A stretch of DNA of 64,000 bases from NCBI GenBank assembly GCA_964019155.1, contig OZ025240.1, positions 93,493,198 to 93,557,197 of the forward strand. Direction: 5' to 3'. The position numbers were made by a program, and so were the translations under genes. Positions 22,336-34,958 of this stretch are shown one piece after another; within the stretch, counting starts at the first letter, position 1; each line of letters opens with the position of its first letter. The notes under the pieces are model-generated. The model saw only the letters and a program-made list of their open reading frames with translations, had not been told where the DNA came from and made no database searches. The DNA comes from Osedax fenrisi. Taxonomy: Eukaryota > Annelida > Polychaeta > Sabellida > Siboglinidae.

Positions 22336-25300
22336 CATAATGTTTAGTATATGATGTAAATATGAGGAGTATATTTATATAAAGAATAGATGTCACATTA
22401 CAGACTTACAGACACACACACACACACACACACAGTTTCTGTCTGAACGACATTTAATACATTATTTTAATAATAATTAATTATATTTTAAAGTAAAATA
22501 ATTTGTGAAAAACAAAATAATAATTATAGACATTAATTGAATATTAACATTATATTTATCTGAAATTGTGATATATATAATATAATAATTAATAATATTA
22601 AAAATATCTTTCTATTTTCCTATGCATGTAAATGTTATGAATATATTACAAAAAAAATTAGATCAATTGAATGTATAGAATATCAGTTCTATTTTGTTTA
22701 GTGGACCTATGTTTTTCCTATCTATTTTCCTATCTATACACGAAATTGGCAAATTGCGTGTTATGAGCGGGATCCCCTTAAGTATATATATATATATATA
22801 TATAAATGATAATTATCTCATAAATAGTTAAAAAAAATGTTATATAATTATTAAAACCTTTTTATGTTGGAAATTATTATACATAATGTTTAGTATATGA
22901 TGTAAATATGAGGAGTATATTTATATAAAGAATAGATAAGTCATATTACAGTCACACACATTTAATGCATTATTTTAATAATAATTAATTATATTTTAAA
23001 GTAAAATAATTTGTGAAAAACAAATGAAATAAGAACACCCCTTAATAATAATAATTATAGACATTAATTGAATATTAACATTATATTTATCTGAAATCGT
23101 GTTATCCTCTTCATCTGACATTTCGATGTGATTCTGAGTATCTTGTATCTGTATAACATAATTAAGATAATAATTTAACATTATATTTATATATATATTT
23201 GTTGATAATAAAAAGTATAAAACATATTGTTATCTAGAATTCCTAGGAGTATTAGGTATATATATATAAATGATAATTATCTCAAAAAATGTTATATAAT
23301 TATTAAAACCATTTTATGTTGGTAATTATTATACATGTTTAGTATATGATGTAAATATGAGGAGTATATTTATATAAAGAATAGATAAGTCATATTACAG
23401 TCACACACACAGTTGCTCTCTGAACGACATTTAATACATTATTTTAATAATAATTAATTATATTTTAAAGTAAAATAATTTGTGAAAAACAAATGAAATG
23501 AGAACACCCCTTAATAATAATAATTATAGACATTAATTGAATATTAACATTATATTTATCTGAAATCGTGTTATCCTCTTCATCTGAAGATGTCGATGTG
23601 ATTCTGAGTATCTTGTATCTGTATAACATAATTAAGATAATAATTTAACATTATATTTATATATATATTTGTTGATAATAAAGAGTATAAAACATATTGT
23701 TATCTAGAATTCCTAGGAGTATTAGGTATATATATATAAATGATAATTATCTCAAAAAATGTTATATAATTATTAAAACCATTTTATGTTGGTAATTATT
23801 ATACATAATGTTTAGTATATGATGTAAATATAAGGAGTATGTTTATATAAAAAATAGATAAGTCACATTACAATCACACACATTTAATACATTATTTTAA
23901 TAATAATTAATTATATTTTAAAGTAAAATAATTTGTGAAAAACAAATGAAATGAGAACACCCCTTAATAATAATAATTATAGACATTAATTGAATATTAA
24001 CATTATATTTATCTGAAATCGTGTTATCCTCTTCATCTGAAGATGTCGATGTGATTCTGAGTATCTTGTATCTGTATAACATAATTAAGATAATAATTTA
24101 ACATTATATTTATATATATATTTGTTGATAATAAAGAGTATAAAACATATTGTTATCTAGAATTCCTAGGAGTATTAGGTATATATATATAAATGATAAT
24201 TATCTCAAAAAATTTTATTTAATTATTAAAACCATTTTATGTTGGTAATTATTATACATAATATTTAGTATATGATGTAAATATAAGGAGTATGTTTATA
24301 TAAAAAATAGATAAGTCACATTACAATCACACACATTCAGGGTTGGACGAGATTGGGTTTTTGGTTTTTGGGTTTTTGGGTTTAAACCTATTGATATTTT
24401 TTGTGGTTTTTCGATTTTTTATAATAATAAATTATACATTTAATAATTGTAATTCTAATAGATAATATATATTACATTATGTAACTAATTCTAGATTGTA
24501 AGAAAATATATAAATAATGTTATATAATTTATATAATATTAAAATATGAATATCATAAATAGTATTACCTCCTTTGTATTACTATTAAAAATCAAATTCT
24601 ATAGAATAAATATAATATTTTTCATGAAATTTTAATTATATAGAAAATAATTAAAATTCAATAAAAATACAATTTCATAGAAATTGATTCAATAAAAAAT
24701 AGTTTATTACAATTCTATAGAATAAAATTATATAAAAAAATAATACAATAGAAAATATTAAAAAATTATATAAAAAATAAGGTATTTTTATGATTTTGAT
24801 ATCCCTGTTTTTATATATTAAATTAATATACTTCATTATTGTGTATTATACAATACATTAATAATAAACTATATTTTTATCAATTTGTATAATAAACTAT
24901 ACTTTTATTAATCATTTTTAAAATTAAAAGGATAGAATGATTTTATACCTTTAAATTGTTTATGAAAAACATCAAAAACCACAAAAACCTCAGTAAAACA
25001 CCAAAAACCACAGTAAAACCCAAAAACCACAGCAACATATTTTGGATTTTTGGGGTTTTTGCCATCCCTGCACACATTTAATACATTATTTTAATAATAA
25101 TTAATTATATTTTAAAGTAAAATAATTTGTGAAAAAAAATGAAATGAGAACACCCCTTAATAATAATAATTATAGACATTAATTGAATATTAACATTATA
25201 TTTATCTGAAATCGTGTTATCCTCTTCATCTGAAGATGTCGATGAGATTCTGAGTATCTTGTATCTGTATAACATAATTAAGATAATAATTTAACATTAT

Positions 25301-27110
25301 ATTTATATATATATTTGTTGATAATAAAGAGTATAACACATATTGTTATCTAGAATTCCTAGGAGTATTAGGTATATATATATAAATGATAATTATCTCA
25401 AAAAATGTTATATAATTATTAAAACCATTTTATGTTGGTAATTATTATACATGTTTAGTATATGATGTACATATGAGGAGTATATTTATATAAAGAATAG
25501 ATAAGTCATATTACAGTCACACACATTTAATACATTATTTTAATAATAATTAATTATATTTTAAAGTAAAATAATTTGTGAAAAACAAATGAAATAAGCA
25601 CACCCCTTAATAATAATAATTATAGACATTAATTGAATATTAACATTATATTTATCTGAAATCGTGTTATCCTCTTCATCTGACATTTCGATGTGATTCT
25701 GAGTATCTTGTATCTGTATAACATAATTAAGATAATAATTTAACATTATATTTATATATATATTTGTTGATAATAAAAAGTATAAAACATATTGTTATCT
25801 AGAATTCCTAGGAGTATTAGGTATATATATATAAATGATAATTATCTCAAAAAATGTTATATAATTATTAAAACCATTTTATGTTGGTAATTATTATACA
25901 TGTTTAGTATATGATGTAAATATGAGGAGTATATTTATATAAAGAATAGATAAGTCATATTACAGTCACACACACAGTTGCTCTCTGAACGACATTTAAT
26001 ACATTATTTTAATAATAAATAATTATATTTTAAAGTAAAATAATTTGTGAAAAACAAATGAAATGAGAACACCCCTTAATAATAATAATTATAGACATTA
26101 ATTGAATATTAACATTATATTTATCTGAAATCGTGTTATCCTCTTCATCTGAAGATGTCGATGTAATTCTGAGTATCTTGTATCTGTATAACATAATTAA
26201 GATAATAATTTAACATTATATTTATATATATATTTGTTGATAATAAAGAGTATAAAACATATTGTTATCTAGAATTCCTAGGAGTATTAGGTATATATAT
26301 ATAAATGATAATTATCTCAAAAAATTTTATATAATTATTAAAACCATTTTATGTTGGTAATTATTATACATGTTTAGTATATGATGTAAATATGAGGAGT
26401 ATATTTATATAAAGAATAGATAAGTCATATTACAGTCACACACATTTAATACATTATTTTAATAATAATTAATTATATTTTAAAGTAAAATAATTTGTGA
26501 AAAACAAATGAAATGAGAACACCCCTTAATAATAATAATTATAGACATTAATTGAATATTAACATTATATTTATCTGAAATCGTGTTATCCTCTTCATCT
26601 GAAGATGTCGATGTGATTCTGAGTATCTTGTATCTGTATAACATAATTAAGATAATAATTTAACATTATATTTATATATATATTTGTTGATAATAAAGAG
26701 TAAAAAACATATTGTTATCTAGAATTCCTAGGAGTATTAGGTATATATATATAAATGATAATTATCTCAACAAATTTTATATAATTATTAAAACCATTTT
26801 ATGTTGGTAATTATTATACATGTTTAGTATATGATGTAAATATGAGGAGTATATTTATATAAAGAATAGATAAGTCATATTACAGTCACACACATTTAAT
26901 ACATTATTTTAATAATAATTAATTATATTTTAAAGTAAAATAATTTGTGAAAAACAAATGAAATAAGCACACCCCTTAATAATAATAATTATAGACATTA
27001 ATTGAATATTAACATTATATTCATCTGAAATCGTGTTATCCTCTTCATCTGAAATGTCGATGTGATTCTGAGTATCTTGTATCTGTATAACATAATTAAA
27101 TTTAACTTTA
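22336..27110. repeat. Tandem array of 450/469-bp units
   Basis: The motif CTGAAATCGTGTTATCCTCT recurs at 23091, 23560, 24013, 25206, 25656, 26125, 26575 and 27025, with a diverged first unit at 22561. Spacing is 450-453 or 469 bp; the longer form carries CAGTTGCTCTCTGAACGAC. Units are nearly identical including non-coding parts, so duplication was recent. One unit is split by a MITE (24338-25070). Each unit has a short minus-strand frame with SDEEDNTISDKYN. Confidence 0.95.
24338..25070. mobile_element. hAT-type MITE with perfect 8-bp target duplication
   Basis: Ends CAGGGTTGG and (inverted) CAGGGATGG, flanked on both sides by CACACATT (24330-24337 and 25071-25078). 8-bp duplications and CAGGG ends are hallmarks of the hAT superfamily. 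The 733-bp body is AT-rich with subterminal TTTTTGGGTTTT-like repeats and has no transposase, so it is non-autonomous. Confidence 0.9.
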
Positions 27111-27136
27111 CAAATTGAGCAACTAAATGATGACAT
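26930..27136 (-). other. 68-codon frame at the edge of the tandem array
   Basis: The last array unit differs upstream, so the minus frame starts with ATG and reads SSFSCSICKVKF before joining the array frame (SDEEDNTISDEYN ... IKGCAYFICF). C-x2-C and KGC resemble L1 exon B and D motifs and are 46 residues apart, as in L3, but C3-C5 are missing and no splice sites fit. I cannot tell a gene start from chance. Confidence 0.2.
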
Positions 27137-27715
27137 TATAATGATTATTAAAAATAAATAAATATGAAAAAAAATATGATTTTTTAATACAAATTTTATG
27201 AAAAAAATTACAGTAAATAATAATATTTTAATGATTTATAATTAAATATATAATTACAAATAAATATCAAAAATAGTTAAATATTATAAATACAAATTTA
27301 TAAAAAATAATGATTGATGATAATATAATAAATAATGTAATGAATAAAATTAATATAAATAATAATATTTTAATGATTTTTAATTAAATATATAATTACA
27401 AATGAATATAAAAAATAATTCAATATTATAAATACAAATTTATAATAATAATGAATAAAATTAATATAAATACAAATATTTTACTGATTTATAATTAAAT
27501 TTAAAATTACAAATGAATACACAAATATTTTAATATTAGAAATAAAACGTTATAAAAAATAATGATTAATGATACCTAAATAATGTTTTGAATAAAATCA
27601 ATATAAATAATCATATTTTAATTTATAATCCTGAATATGTATATATTTCATATAATTTATGGTTATAATTTGCTAGTATTGAGTAAGTAAATTTTAACAA
27701 ACATGTAAACAAAAG
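27137..27715. other. AT-rich stretch right of the tandem array
   Basis: Loose ~120-bp repeats of the type AATAATATTTTAATGATTTATAATTAAATATATAATTACAAAT at about 27220, 27360 and 27470. No coding signal before L2 exon D. Confidence 0.5.
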
Positions 27716-27746
27716 TTTCTGGCAGAAAGGGGATGTTGTATTATGA
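27716..27746 (+). CDS. L2 exon D (C6, C7), 31-nt exon
   Basis: Acceptor GTAAACAAAAG, phase 0. Motif FLAERGCCIM; donor A|GTGTTA, phase 1. R-G-C plus a second Cys corresponds to ARGCVC in L3. Its small size makes it hard to find by ORF scanning. The joined cysteine pattern is the main support. Confidence 0.6.
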
Positions 27747-28659
27747 GTGTTATGACATATATAATTCCACATATGGATATAGGATGGATATAAATTACGT
27801 GCGCCTTAAATAGCTACTAATTAGATCGTATGCGGAAAATGAATATCAATATAACAAAAATTATTTTATAATATTATATATATCGATTATTGTAAGATTA
27901 GATTAAATTAAAGCATTTACTTGTATTGGGTATACACGTATACACATAGTTGAACATAGAAGATCGTGAATAAATGTCCGCCATATTTTCGTCATCAAAC
28001 TTTTGAATAATTTTGTAGATATTTTATAAATATTGTTTTATAACAATGATATATATATATATATATCGAATATTAATAACAATTAGATTAACTAATATTA
28101 ATTATTTGTTAATAGTATTAAAAGAATTATAATATAACTAAATATGTATTTCACTTATAGGATTTATAGTAAAAAGCCTTAGGGTAAAAAGTATTAAAAT
28201 ATTTAATATTATTATAATTATATTATTAAACATTTTCAGAAATTATTATACATTTAATAAATGAGTTATAAATAACACTATTTCGATTAATCCATTAATT
28301 ATATTTAAATATTATAATATATTAATTAATATAATAATGATCAATAGTAATATATATTATCAATATATATATGATCAAGAGAACTTTAAGATCAGATATA
28401 TATATATGAATATATCAATGACCTGAGATAGATACATTTCACTTTTTTTTATAAATATAATTAATATATTGATAAATATGAATAGTATTTGTAATTATAA
28501 CATTAATATATTAATATTGAAAATAACTTATAATTGTTATGTAATCATATTATTGTATATTTATTTATTAACTCCCATAACTGTATATGATCCCACATTT
28601 ATCATGGTACAATATTGATACGGCATACTGATTTTAGTACGTTACATTACCTCACTTAT
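27747..28659. other. AT-rich intron sequence
   Basis: L2 intron. On the minus strand an ATGGCGGAC start at 27984 with a following donor is first-exon-like but unsupported. The rest is A/T repeats. Confidence 0.4.
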
Positions 28660-29830
28660 ACGTCCCGGAACAAGTGTTCCAGTACGATTGTTCTAAAATA
28701 TACTGCACAGTTCTGTAATATATTATTATAGTGTTCTGGAGTCGTATCAAGATGTGGATGTACGGTAGTAGTACGCTGCGATGGAACAGTATAGTATGAT
28801 ATTCTGGAACGTGACAGTACCTTATGGCTGAAGCGTGATAGTATGATATGCTGGAACGTAATAGTACATTATGCTGGAACGTTATAGTATGATATGCTGG
28901 AACGTAATAGTACATTATGCTGGAACGTTATAGTATGATATGCTGGAACGTAATAGTACATTATGCTGGAACGTTATAGTACATTATGTTGGAACGTATT
29001 AGTATGATATGCTGGAACGTAATAGTACATTATGCTGGAACGTATTAGTATGATATGCTGGAACGTAATTGTACATTATGCTGGAACGTATTAGTATGAT
29101 ATGCTGGAACGTAATAGTACATTATGTTGGAACGTATTAGTATGATATGCTGGAACGTAATAGTACATTATGCTGGAACGTATTAGTATGATATGCTGGA
29201 ACGTAATAGTACATTATGCTGGAACGTATTAATATGATTATCATACGAATATGATATGATGGAACGTAATAGTACATTATGCTGGAACGTTATAGTATGA
29301 TATGCTGGAACGTAATAGTACATTATGCTGGAACGTATTAATATGATTATCATACGAATATGATATGATGGAACGTAATAGTACATTATGCTGGAACGTA
29401 ATAGTATGATATGCTGGAACGTAATAGTACATTATGCTGGAACGTATTAGTATGATATGCTGGAACGTAATAGTACATTATGCTGGAACGTAATAGTACA
29501 TTATGCTGGAACGTATTAGTATGATATGCTGGAACGTAATAGTACATTATGCTGGAACGTAATAGTACATTATGCTGGAACGTATTAGTATGATATGCTG
29601 GAACGTAATAGTACATTATGCTGGAACGTATTAGTATGATATGCTGGAACGTAATAGTATATTATGCTGGAACGTTATAGTATGATATGCTGGAACGTAA
29701 TAGTACATTATGCTGGAACGTATTAGTATGATATGCTGTAACTTAATAGTATATTATGCTGGAACGTGATAGTACGTTGTGATGGGATGTGAAAGTGAGG
29801 TGTGCTGCATGGTGATAGTACGATATAATA
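28660..29830. repeat. 23-bp satellite (46-bp dimer), about 50 units
   Basis: Alternating 23-bp units GCTGGAACGTAATAGTACAT(TAT) and GCTGGAACGTATTAGTATGA(TAT). A block with GTATTAATATGATTATCATA occurs twice, at about 29226 and 29335 (109 bp apart), showing a higher-order duplication. Edges decay on both sides. Minus-strand frames are a product of the repeat. Confidence 0.95.
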
Positions 29831-31185
29831 GAACATAACATTACGGTGTTATAAATAAATTATAATCAACGTATAAATAAGATGTATTTATCGAATATAA
29901 TTGTAATCAGTAAGTTACTGGGTACAATTAATACTTGAATTAATATTATATTAAATCTAGGTATTACAATGAGATTTTTTTTATTGATGCTAGTATAAAA
30001 TAATTAGTAGAATTGGAGAGTATGAAAAAATAATATTAAATTCATATATTTATTTTGTAATCAGATAAAATTAGCCAATGTAAATACAAATTGTTTCATC
30101 ATAAAAACACAATTTAATGTATATCATTTTAATTACTATAATTAGACATATATTTTTTGTTTAACTATATATTATGATATTTAATTATACAAATTATACT
30201 TTTTCCTAACATTTATTTTCGAAAATATTATAAATAATAAGTTTCAAATGACTTAATTATAATGCGAATAGTGCACATACATAGTAGTATTATCTAGTTT
30301 CTGAAAGACCGTTTAATTTAAAGTATAGGCAATATATTATATGTATATATTAATATAACAACGATACTTAAATTATTAGAGTTATTATGGTTACCATTAA
30401 TATAATGATTATTGTAACTATAATTTGATTTACTAACATTTAAATGTTTATTATGTTAAATAATTATTTAAACAAATTCAAAATATTTCGTTTAAAATGA
30501 ATTAATTATAATGCGAATATTCAATATTATATTGTACATACACAATAGTATTATATAGTTTATGAAAGACAGTTTAATTTAAAGTAGAAACAAAAATAAA
30601 ATGTGTAGGATATATACCTATATATATAGGTATATATACCTATATATATACCTATATATACCTATATCATGGTGATGATGATCATCTTCATCAATATAAA
30701 GAAAGTTTAGACACTTCGATGGTATAGGAATACCCTACATATAAATAAAGTAACACTACGTAAATTTGTATAGTAGTATAATAACTATAATAGTTACTAT
30801 AATTATTATATATTTAATATAATATTTTCATTATAATAATAATAGGTATAACTATAATAGTAACTTAGTAACTTATATATAAGTTACTAATACTATAGTA
30901 TTATAGTCAAAGTTTTAATAAGTAAAACTAAGTAACCATTACTGTAATTATTGCTAATTGAACTAATTATGTGTCAAGTTAATTAATTACTATCGATCAT
31001 ATATAATCTAATTATTAAGGTAAATGTAATAATTATATAATAAGATTACACAAATAGGTAAACTGTTGTATTACAAATTATAATATAAATCACAAATTAT
31101 TCTTAAATATATAAATATAATAAACCTATAGGTTATATATATATATTATAGATTATATATAATATAAATAGGATTATATATCCCG
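29831..31185. other. AT-rich intron stretch with a local direct repeat
   Basis: 30235-30330 and 30484-30595 are imperfect direct copies (shared AATTATAATGCGAATA and GACAGTTTAATTTAAAGTA). 30605-30665 is a run of TATATACC/GGTATATA that folds on itself. No gene recognised. Confidence 0.55.
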
Positions 31186-31215
31186 ACTATAGTCGAGATA
31201 TATCTCGACTATAGT
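31186..31215. repeat. Perfect 30-nt palindrome
   Basis: ACTATAGTCGAGATA followed by its exact reverse complement. A box B-like GTAGTTCGAATCCC follows at 31265-31278 but no tRNA fold is evident, so it may mark an old tRNA-derived repeat. Confidence 0.8.
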
Positions 31216-31715
31216 TAGGCGTGTACTTAGGTGTACCTACCTTGCTAAATCTGGCAGTAATTGTAGTTCGAATCCCATGGGACACTGCAGTATTGGCATA
31301 TTTTGTATCTTTTTACAATATAATTATGTTTTTAAATATATATATTTTTATATAAAATATATTTGATTCACAGTGAAATTCATACAGCTTGATGCATGCA
31401 TATACATATTATAATATAGTTATAATTATAGAGTTAACTCTATACGAAATATAATATATTTAGGCCTATATATATTGTATTGAATATTGTAATATTTGTA
31501 ATCATCCCTACCAATTAATTATATCTACTCATGTTTTATATTAAAAAAAACTAGGTTTATCATTTAAACTATATTCCATAAATCAAATATGTTATATATT
31601 AATACCGCATACGAATACCGGCATACCAATCTAAAGGGCTTCGCCCCTTATATGTATAGGGTATATCCCCACCTATTCCATAGAGTACCATTTTGAATAT
31701 TAAATAATATAGGCT

Positions 31716-32147
31716 CCCAGCTAACAGTAAGAGCAGCATAATAGCAGCATAACAGCATATTTTATAGCCTCAAATGTTTACATTGTGCTATTATTCTGCC
31801 ATTATGCTGCTATTAAATGTCTATTATGCTGCTATTAATTTGTCATGCTATTATACTGCTGTTATGCTGCTATTATGCTGCCATTGTGATAATATTATTT
31901 GCTATTAATTTTAAAAGTATATTATGATGCTATTATGCTGCTATTATTAGAATAGCAGCATAATAGCAGTATAATATATTTTAAAATTAATAGCAGCATA
32001 ATAGCAGCATAATAGCATGAACAATTAATAGCAGCATAATAGACATTTAATAGCAGCATAATGGCAGCATAATAACACAATGTAAACATTTGAGGCTATA
32101 ACATATGCTGTTATGCTGCTATTATGCTGATATTACTGTTAGCTGGG
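31716..32147. mobile_element. 432-bp foldback (full-length inverted repeat) element
   Basis: Starts CCCAGCTAACAGTAA and ends TTACTGTTAGCTGGG. The two halves are near-exact reverse complements meeting at about 31945, so the whole element can form one long hairpin. The arms are largely built from an 11-bp unit (AGCAGCATAAT). It interrupts the GTACCAT satellite: related units stand on both sides (31684 and 32190). No coding capacity. Confidence 0.9.
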
Positions 32148-32705
32148 CTACCATAACATATATTTCCTAAGGTACCATCATTTAAAAAACCCAGTGTACC
32201 ATATCATTATATTACATTGAGTACCATTTTGAAAACTATATAATGTACCATTTCACATATATTTCATAATGTACCATAATTTAAACAACCTAATGTACCA
32301 TTTACATTATATTATATAACGTACCATTTTGAAAACGCTGTATTGTACCATTTTTAATAAATTTCCTCATGTACCATTTTGAAAACGCTGTATTGTACCA
32401 TTTTGAATAAATTTCCTAATGTACCATTTTGAAAACGCTGTATTGTACCATTTTTAATAAATTTCCTCATGTACCATTTTGAAAACGCTGTATTGTACCA
32501 TTTTGAATAAATTTCCTAATGTACCATTTTGAAAACGCTGTATTGTACCATTTTTAATAAATTTCCTCATGTACCATTTTGAAAACGCTGTATTGTACCA
32601 TTTCAAATAAATGTCCTAATGTACCATCTAGAAATACAAATTAATATCCTCAGATGGTACATGAGCTAATGTACCATTTGAGAATCACCTCTTGTACCAT
32701 ATTTT
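32148..32705. repeat. GTACCATTTT satellite, ~50-bp dimers
   Basis: Pairs of GTACCATTTTGAAAACGCTG(TATT) and GTACCATTTTTAATAAATTT(CCTCAT). The unit is related to the 20.9-kb array. The last unit GTACCATATTTTCTAACTGT also occurs, inverted, at the edge of that array. Confidence 0.92.
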
Positions 32706-32739
32706 CTAACTGTGTATAACATGTGATAATTTCAATTGT

Positions 32740-33120
32740 ATTTTTCTTATGTGTTCTTTAAAATTTTAATCATTATCTAAAATAACTCCAAAAAAAGTAT
32801 AACTTGATACTAAGCATATTTCAGTTGAATTAATTGATATACTATTAATAAAATGTGCATCTTTATAAGGTAGCACTTTTGTTTTATCAATATTTAATAT
32901 TAATCTATTATTAATGAACCATTCATGTAAATTTAAAATAACTAAATTTAAACTTTTGCATAGAGTCTTATTACTTGGTTCACTAATGCTAACCGATGTA
33001 TCGTCAATAAAAAGTATAAGATTACAATTTATATTTAAATTATGTAAGGCCATATGAATATCATTTATATATAAAATAAATAGTAAGGGGCCCAAAATGG
33101 ATCCCTGAGGTACCCAAACA
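32740..33120 (-). pseudogene. LINE D reverse transcriptase fragment
   Basis: Minus frame: VPQGSILGPLLFILYINDI, then FIDDTSV (first residue of A-D-D changed to Ile), NNRLILNIDKTKV and SYTFFGVILDND: RT motifs B to D. It is truncated upstream at a TA/TG microsatellite and downstream by the GTACCAT satellite. Same family as 19880-20830, which carries the C-terminal part. Confidence 0.85.
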
Positions 33121-33124
33121 TATA

Positions 33125-33183
<59 letters not shown>
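33121..33183. repeat. (TA)n(TG)n microsatellite
   Basis: TA run passing into about 18 TG units at the broken end of LINE D. Confidence 0.95.
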
Positions 33184-33389
33184 TATAATATTATATATAG
33201 TAATTGGTTACTAACATTTATAGTTCATAGTATTTATTTTTACATATAGTTAAATATTAAATATATATGTTATATATATAAAAATCAGATTCAAATTACA
33301 ATAGGGTGTAATAAACAAAGTGAATTAGGTCTACTGATTAATCCTACTGTCGTTCAAATTTATGAATATTTTATTAACAGTTTAGTATT

Positions 33390-34515
33390 AATATTTATAT
33401 ATATACTTCCTTTCCAAATTTTACTCTAAATAACATGATTATTTCCCATTCCTCCAAAAACCTAGGATTATTATTTGATGACAAATTATCATTTATGAAT
33501 CACATATCATCCATTACAAAATCCTCCAACTTTCATCTTTTCAGAATTAAAAAAATACGGACATCACTTTCCAGAAACCTTACGAAAACTCTAATAAATA
33601 CTCGTGTACTTTCCCGAATTGACTACTGTTCTTCCTTACTTAATTTACTTCCCGCTAAAGCTACGGTACAACTAAATCGGATTATCCGTTTCTCAATAGT
33701 ACTACTTACTGTTTAACACGACTGGATGACTCTACTACAACATCTCACCAATCATCTCGTATGTGGATACCCTTCTCTCGCAGATGTAAATTAAGTATAC
33801 TATCTATAATCCATAAATCAATAGATTCTTTCAACGATAGAATGCTTCTTATTGCAATATCTCTGATCTAATTAAAAACATAAAATATTAATTTCTCTTC
33901 GTTACCAAAATGCTCCTTATCGTCCATAACTCTAATAACACTTCCCTAAATTCAAGAACTTTTAATAATTCCGGTCCCGCCTTAAGGAATTCCCTCCCTC
34001 CTACCATTCGTTCTATTAATTCCCACAAAAGATGTATAAATATTACTTCTTCTTTTCTCTCTACCCATAATCATTAATCCCATCCATCTTATTATTTTTG
34101 TCCGTGTAAAATTCAACGTATATTATTATTAAATTGTTATCGTATTAGTATTATCTTATTATTATATTACACTCCACTATATCAATGCAGTCTGTAATAT
34201 GCAACACTCCACTATATCAATGCAGTCTGTAGTATATAACACTCCACTGTATCAATGCAGTCTGTAGTATATAACACTCCACTATATCAATGAAGTCTGT
34301 AGTATATAAAACTCTACTATATCACTTCAGTCTGTGGTATATAATACTCCTTTTTATAAGTGATATATATCATTTATTATTTTGTCCGTGTTATATTCAA
34401 TGTATATTATTATTAAATTGTTATCGTATTACTATTATATTATTATTATAATAATATGTTTTCTTCCCGCACGAGCGAAAGGTCTACATGACCCTATTTT
34501 AGTGCTAAATAAAAC
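33390..34515 (+). mobile_element. LINE A, 5'-truncated copy
   Basis: Post-RT region in frame at 33435-33716: LGLLFDDKLSFMNHISSITK and LSRIDYCSSLLNLLPAK. Frameshifted remains of the ORF2 C-terminus reach about 34070. The 3' UTR holds a 35-bp minisatellite and ends TTCTTCCCGCACGAGCG...TACATGACC. The same 3' end occurs at 40865-41330 (-) and 61385-61940 (-). Confidence 0.85.
34171..34345 (+). repeat. 35-bp minisatellite in LINE A 3' UTR
   Basis: Unit starts ACTCCACTATATCAATGCAG at 34171, 34206, 34241, 34276 and 34311, exactly 35 bp apart. Related units sit in the other two LINE A copies. Confidence 0.93.
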
Positions 34516-34689
34516 TTATAATATCATAATTATATATATATATATATATATATTGATATTTATTTATATTGATATATTAAATACATATGTTTATATACAA
34601 AATACTTTGATGTTTTTAATATTAGGATTACCTTCAAATTTGGATGATTATGACCATGATAATATTAATTGTTTTAGCATATTAAGTAA

Positions 34690-34728
<39 letters not shown>

Positions 34729-34958
34729 TATACTTAGCTATGTAGTATAATGACCTATTTATCAAATTCATACATATAGGATACTATATATATACATCAT
34801 AAATTCATTATTGATATATAATTAATAATTAACATAATAATACACACCACACACATTAACAATATTATATTATATAAATACATATAAGATATGATATTAA
34901 ATAAATATGTATATAATTAATGGTTAACAACAGGACAGCATATTTATGCGGCCCTTAA

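Noticed and set aside
27921..27984. Minus-strand ATGGCGGAC... first exon with GTAAAT donor
   Set aside because: The start looks attractive, but it has no signal peptide, no following exon in phase and lies opposite L2 exon D. Kept out of the gene list.
28652..29616. Minus frames with repeated MYYYVPAYHT
   Set aside because: Translation of the 23-bp satellite; no selection on the frame is visible.
29970..29996. ATG with MRFFLLMLV as a signal-peptide exon
   Set aside because: The frame stops after nine codons, its donor would be phase 0 and nothing in the right phase follows.
31230..31310. tRNA gene suggested by GTTCGAATCC
   Set aside because: No acceptor stem or anticodon arm can be drawn around it; only a box B-like match remains.
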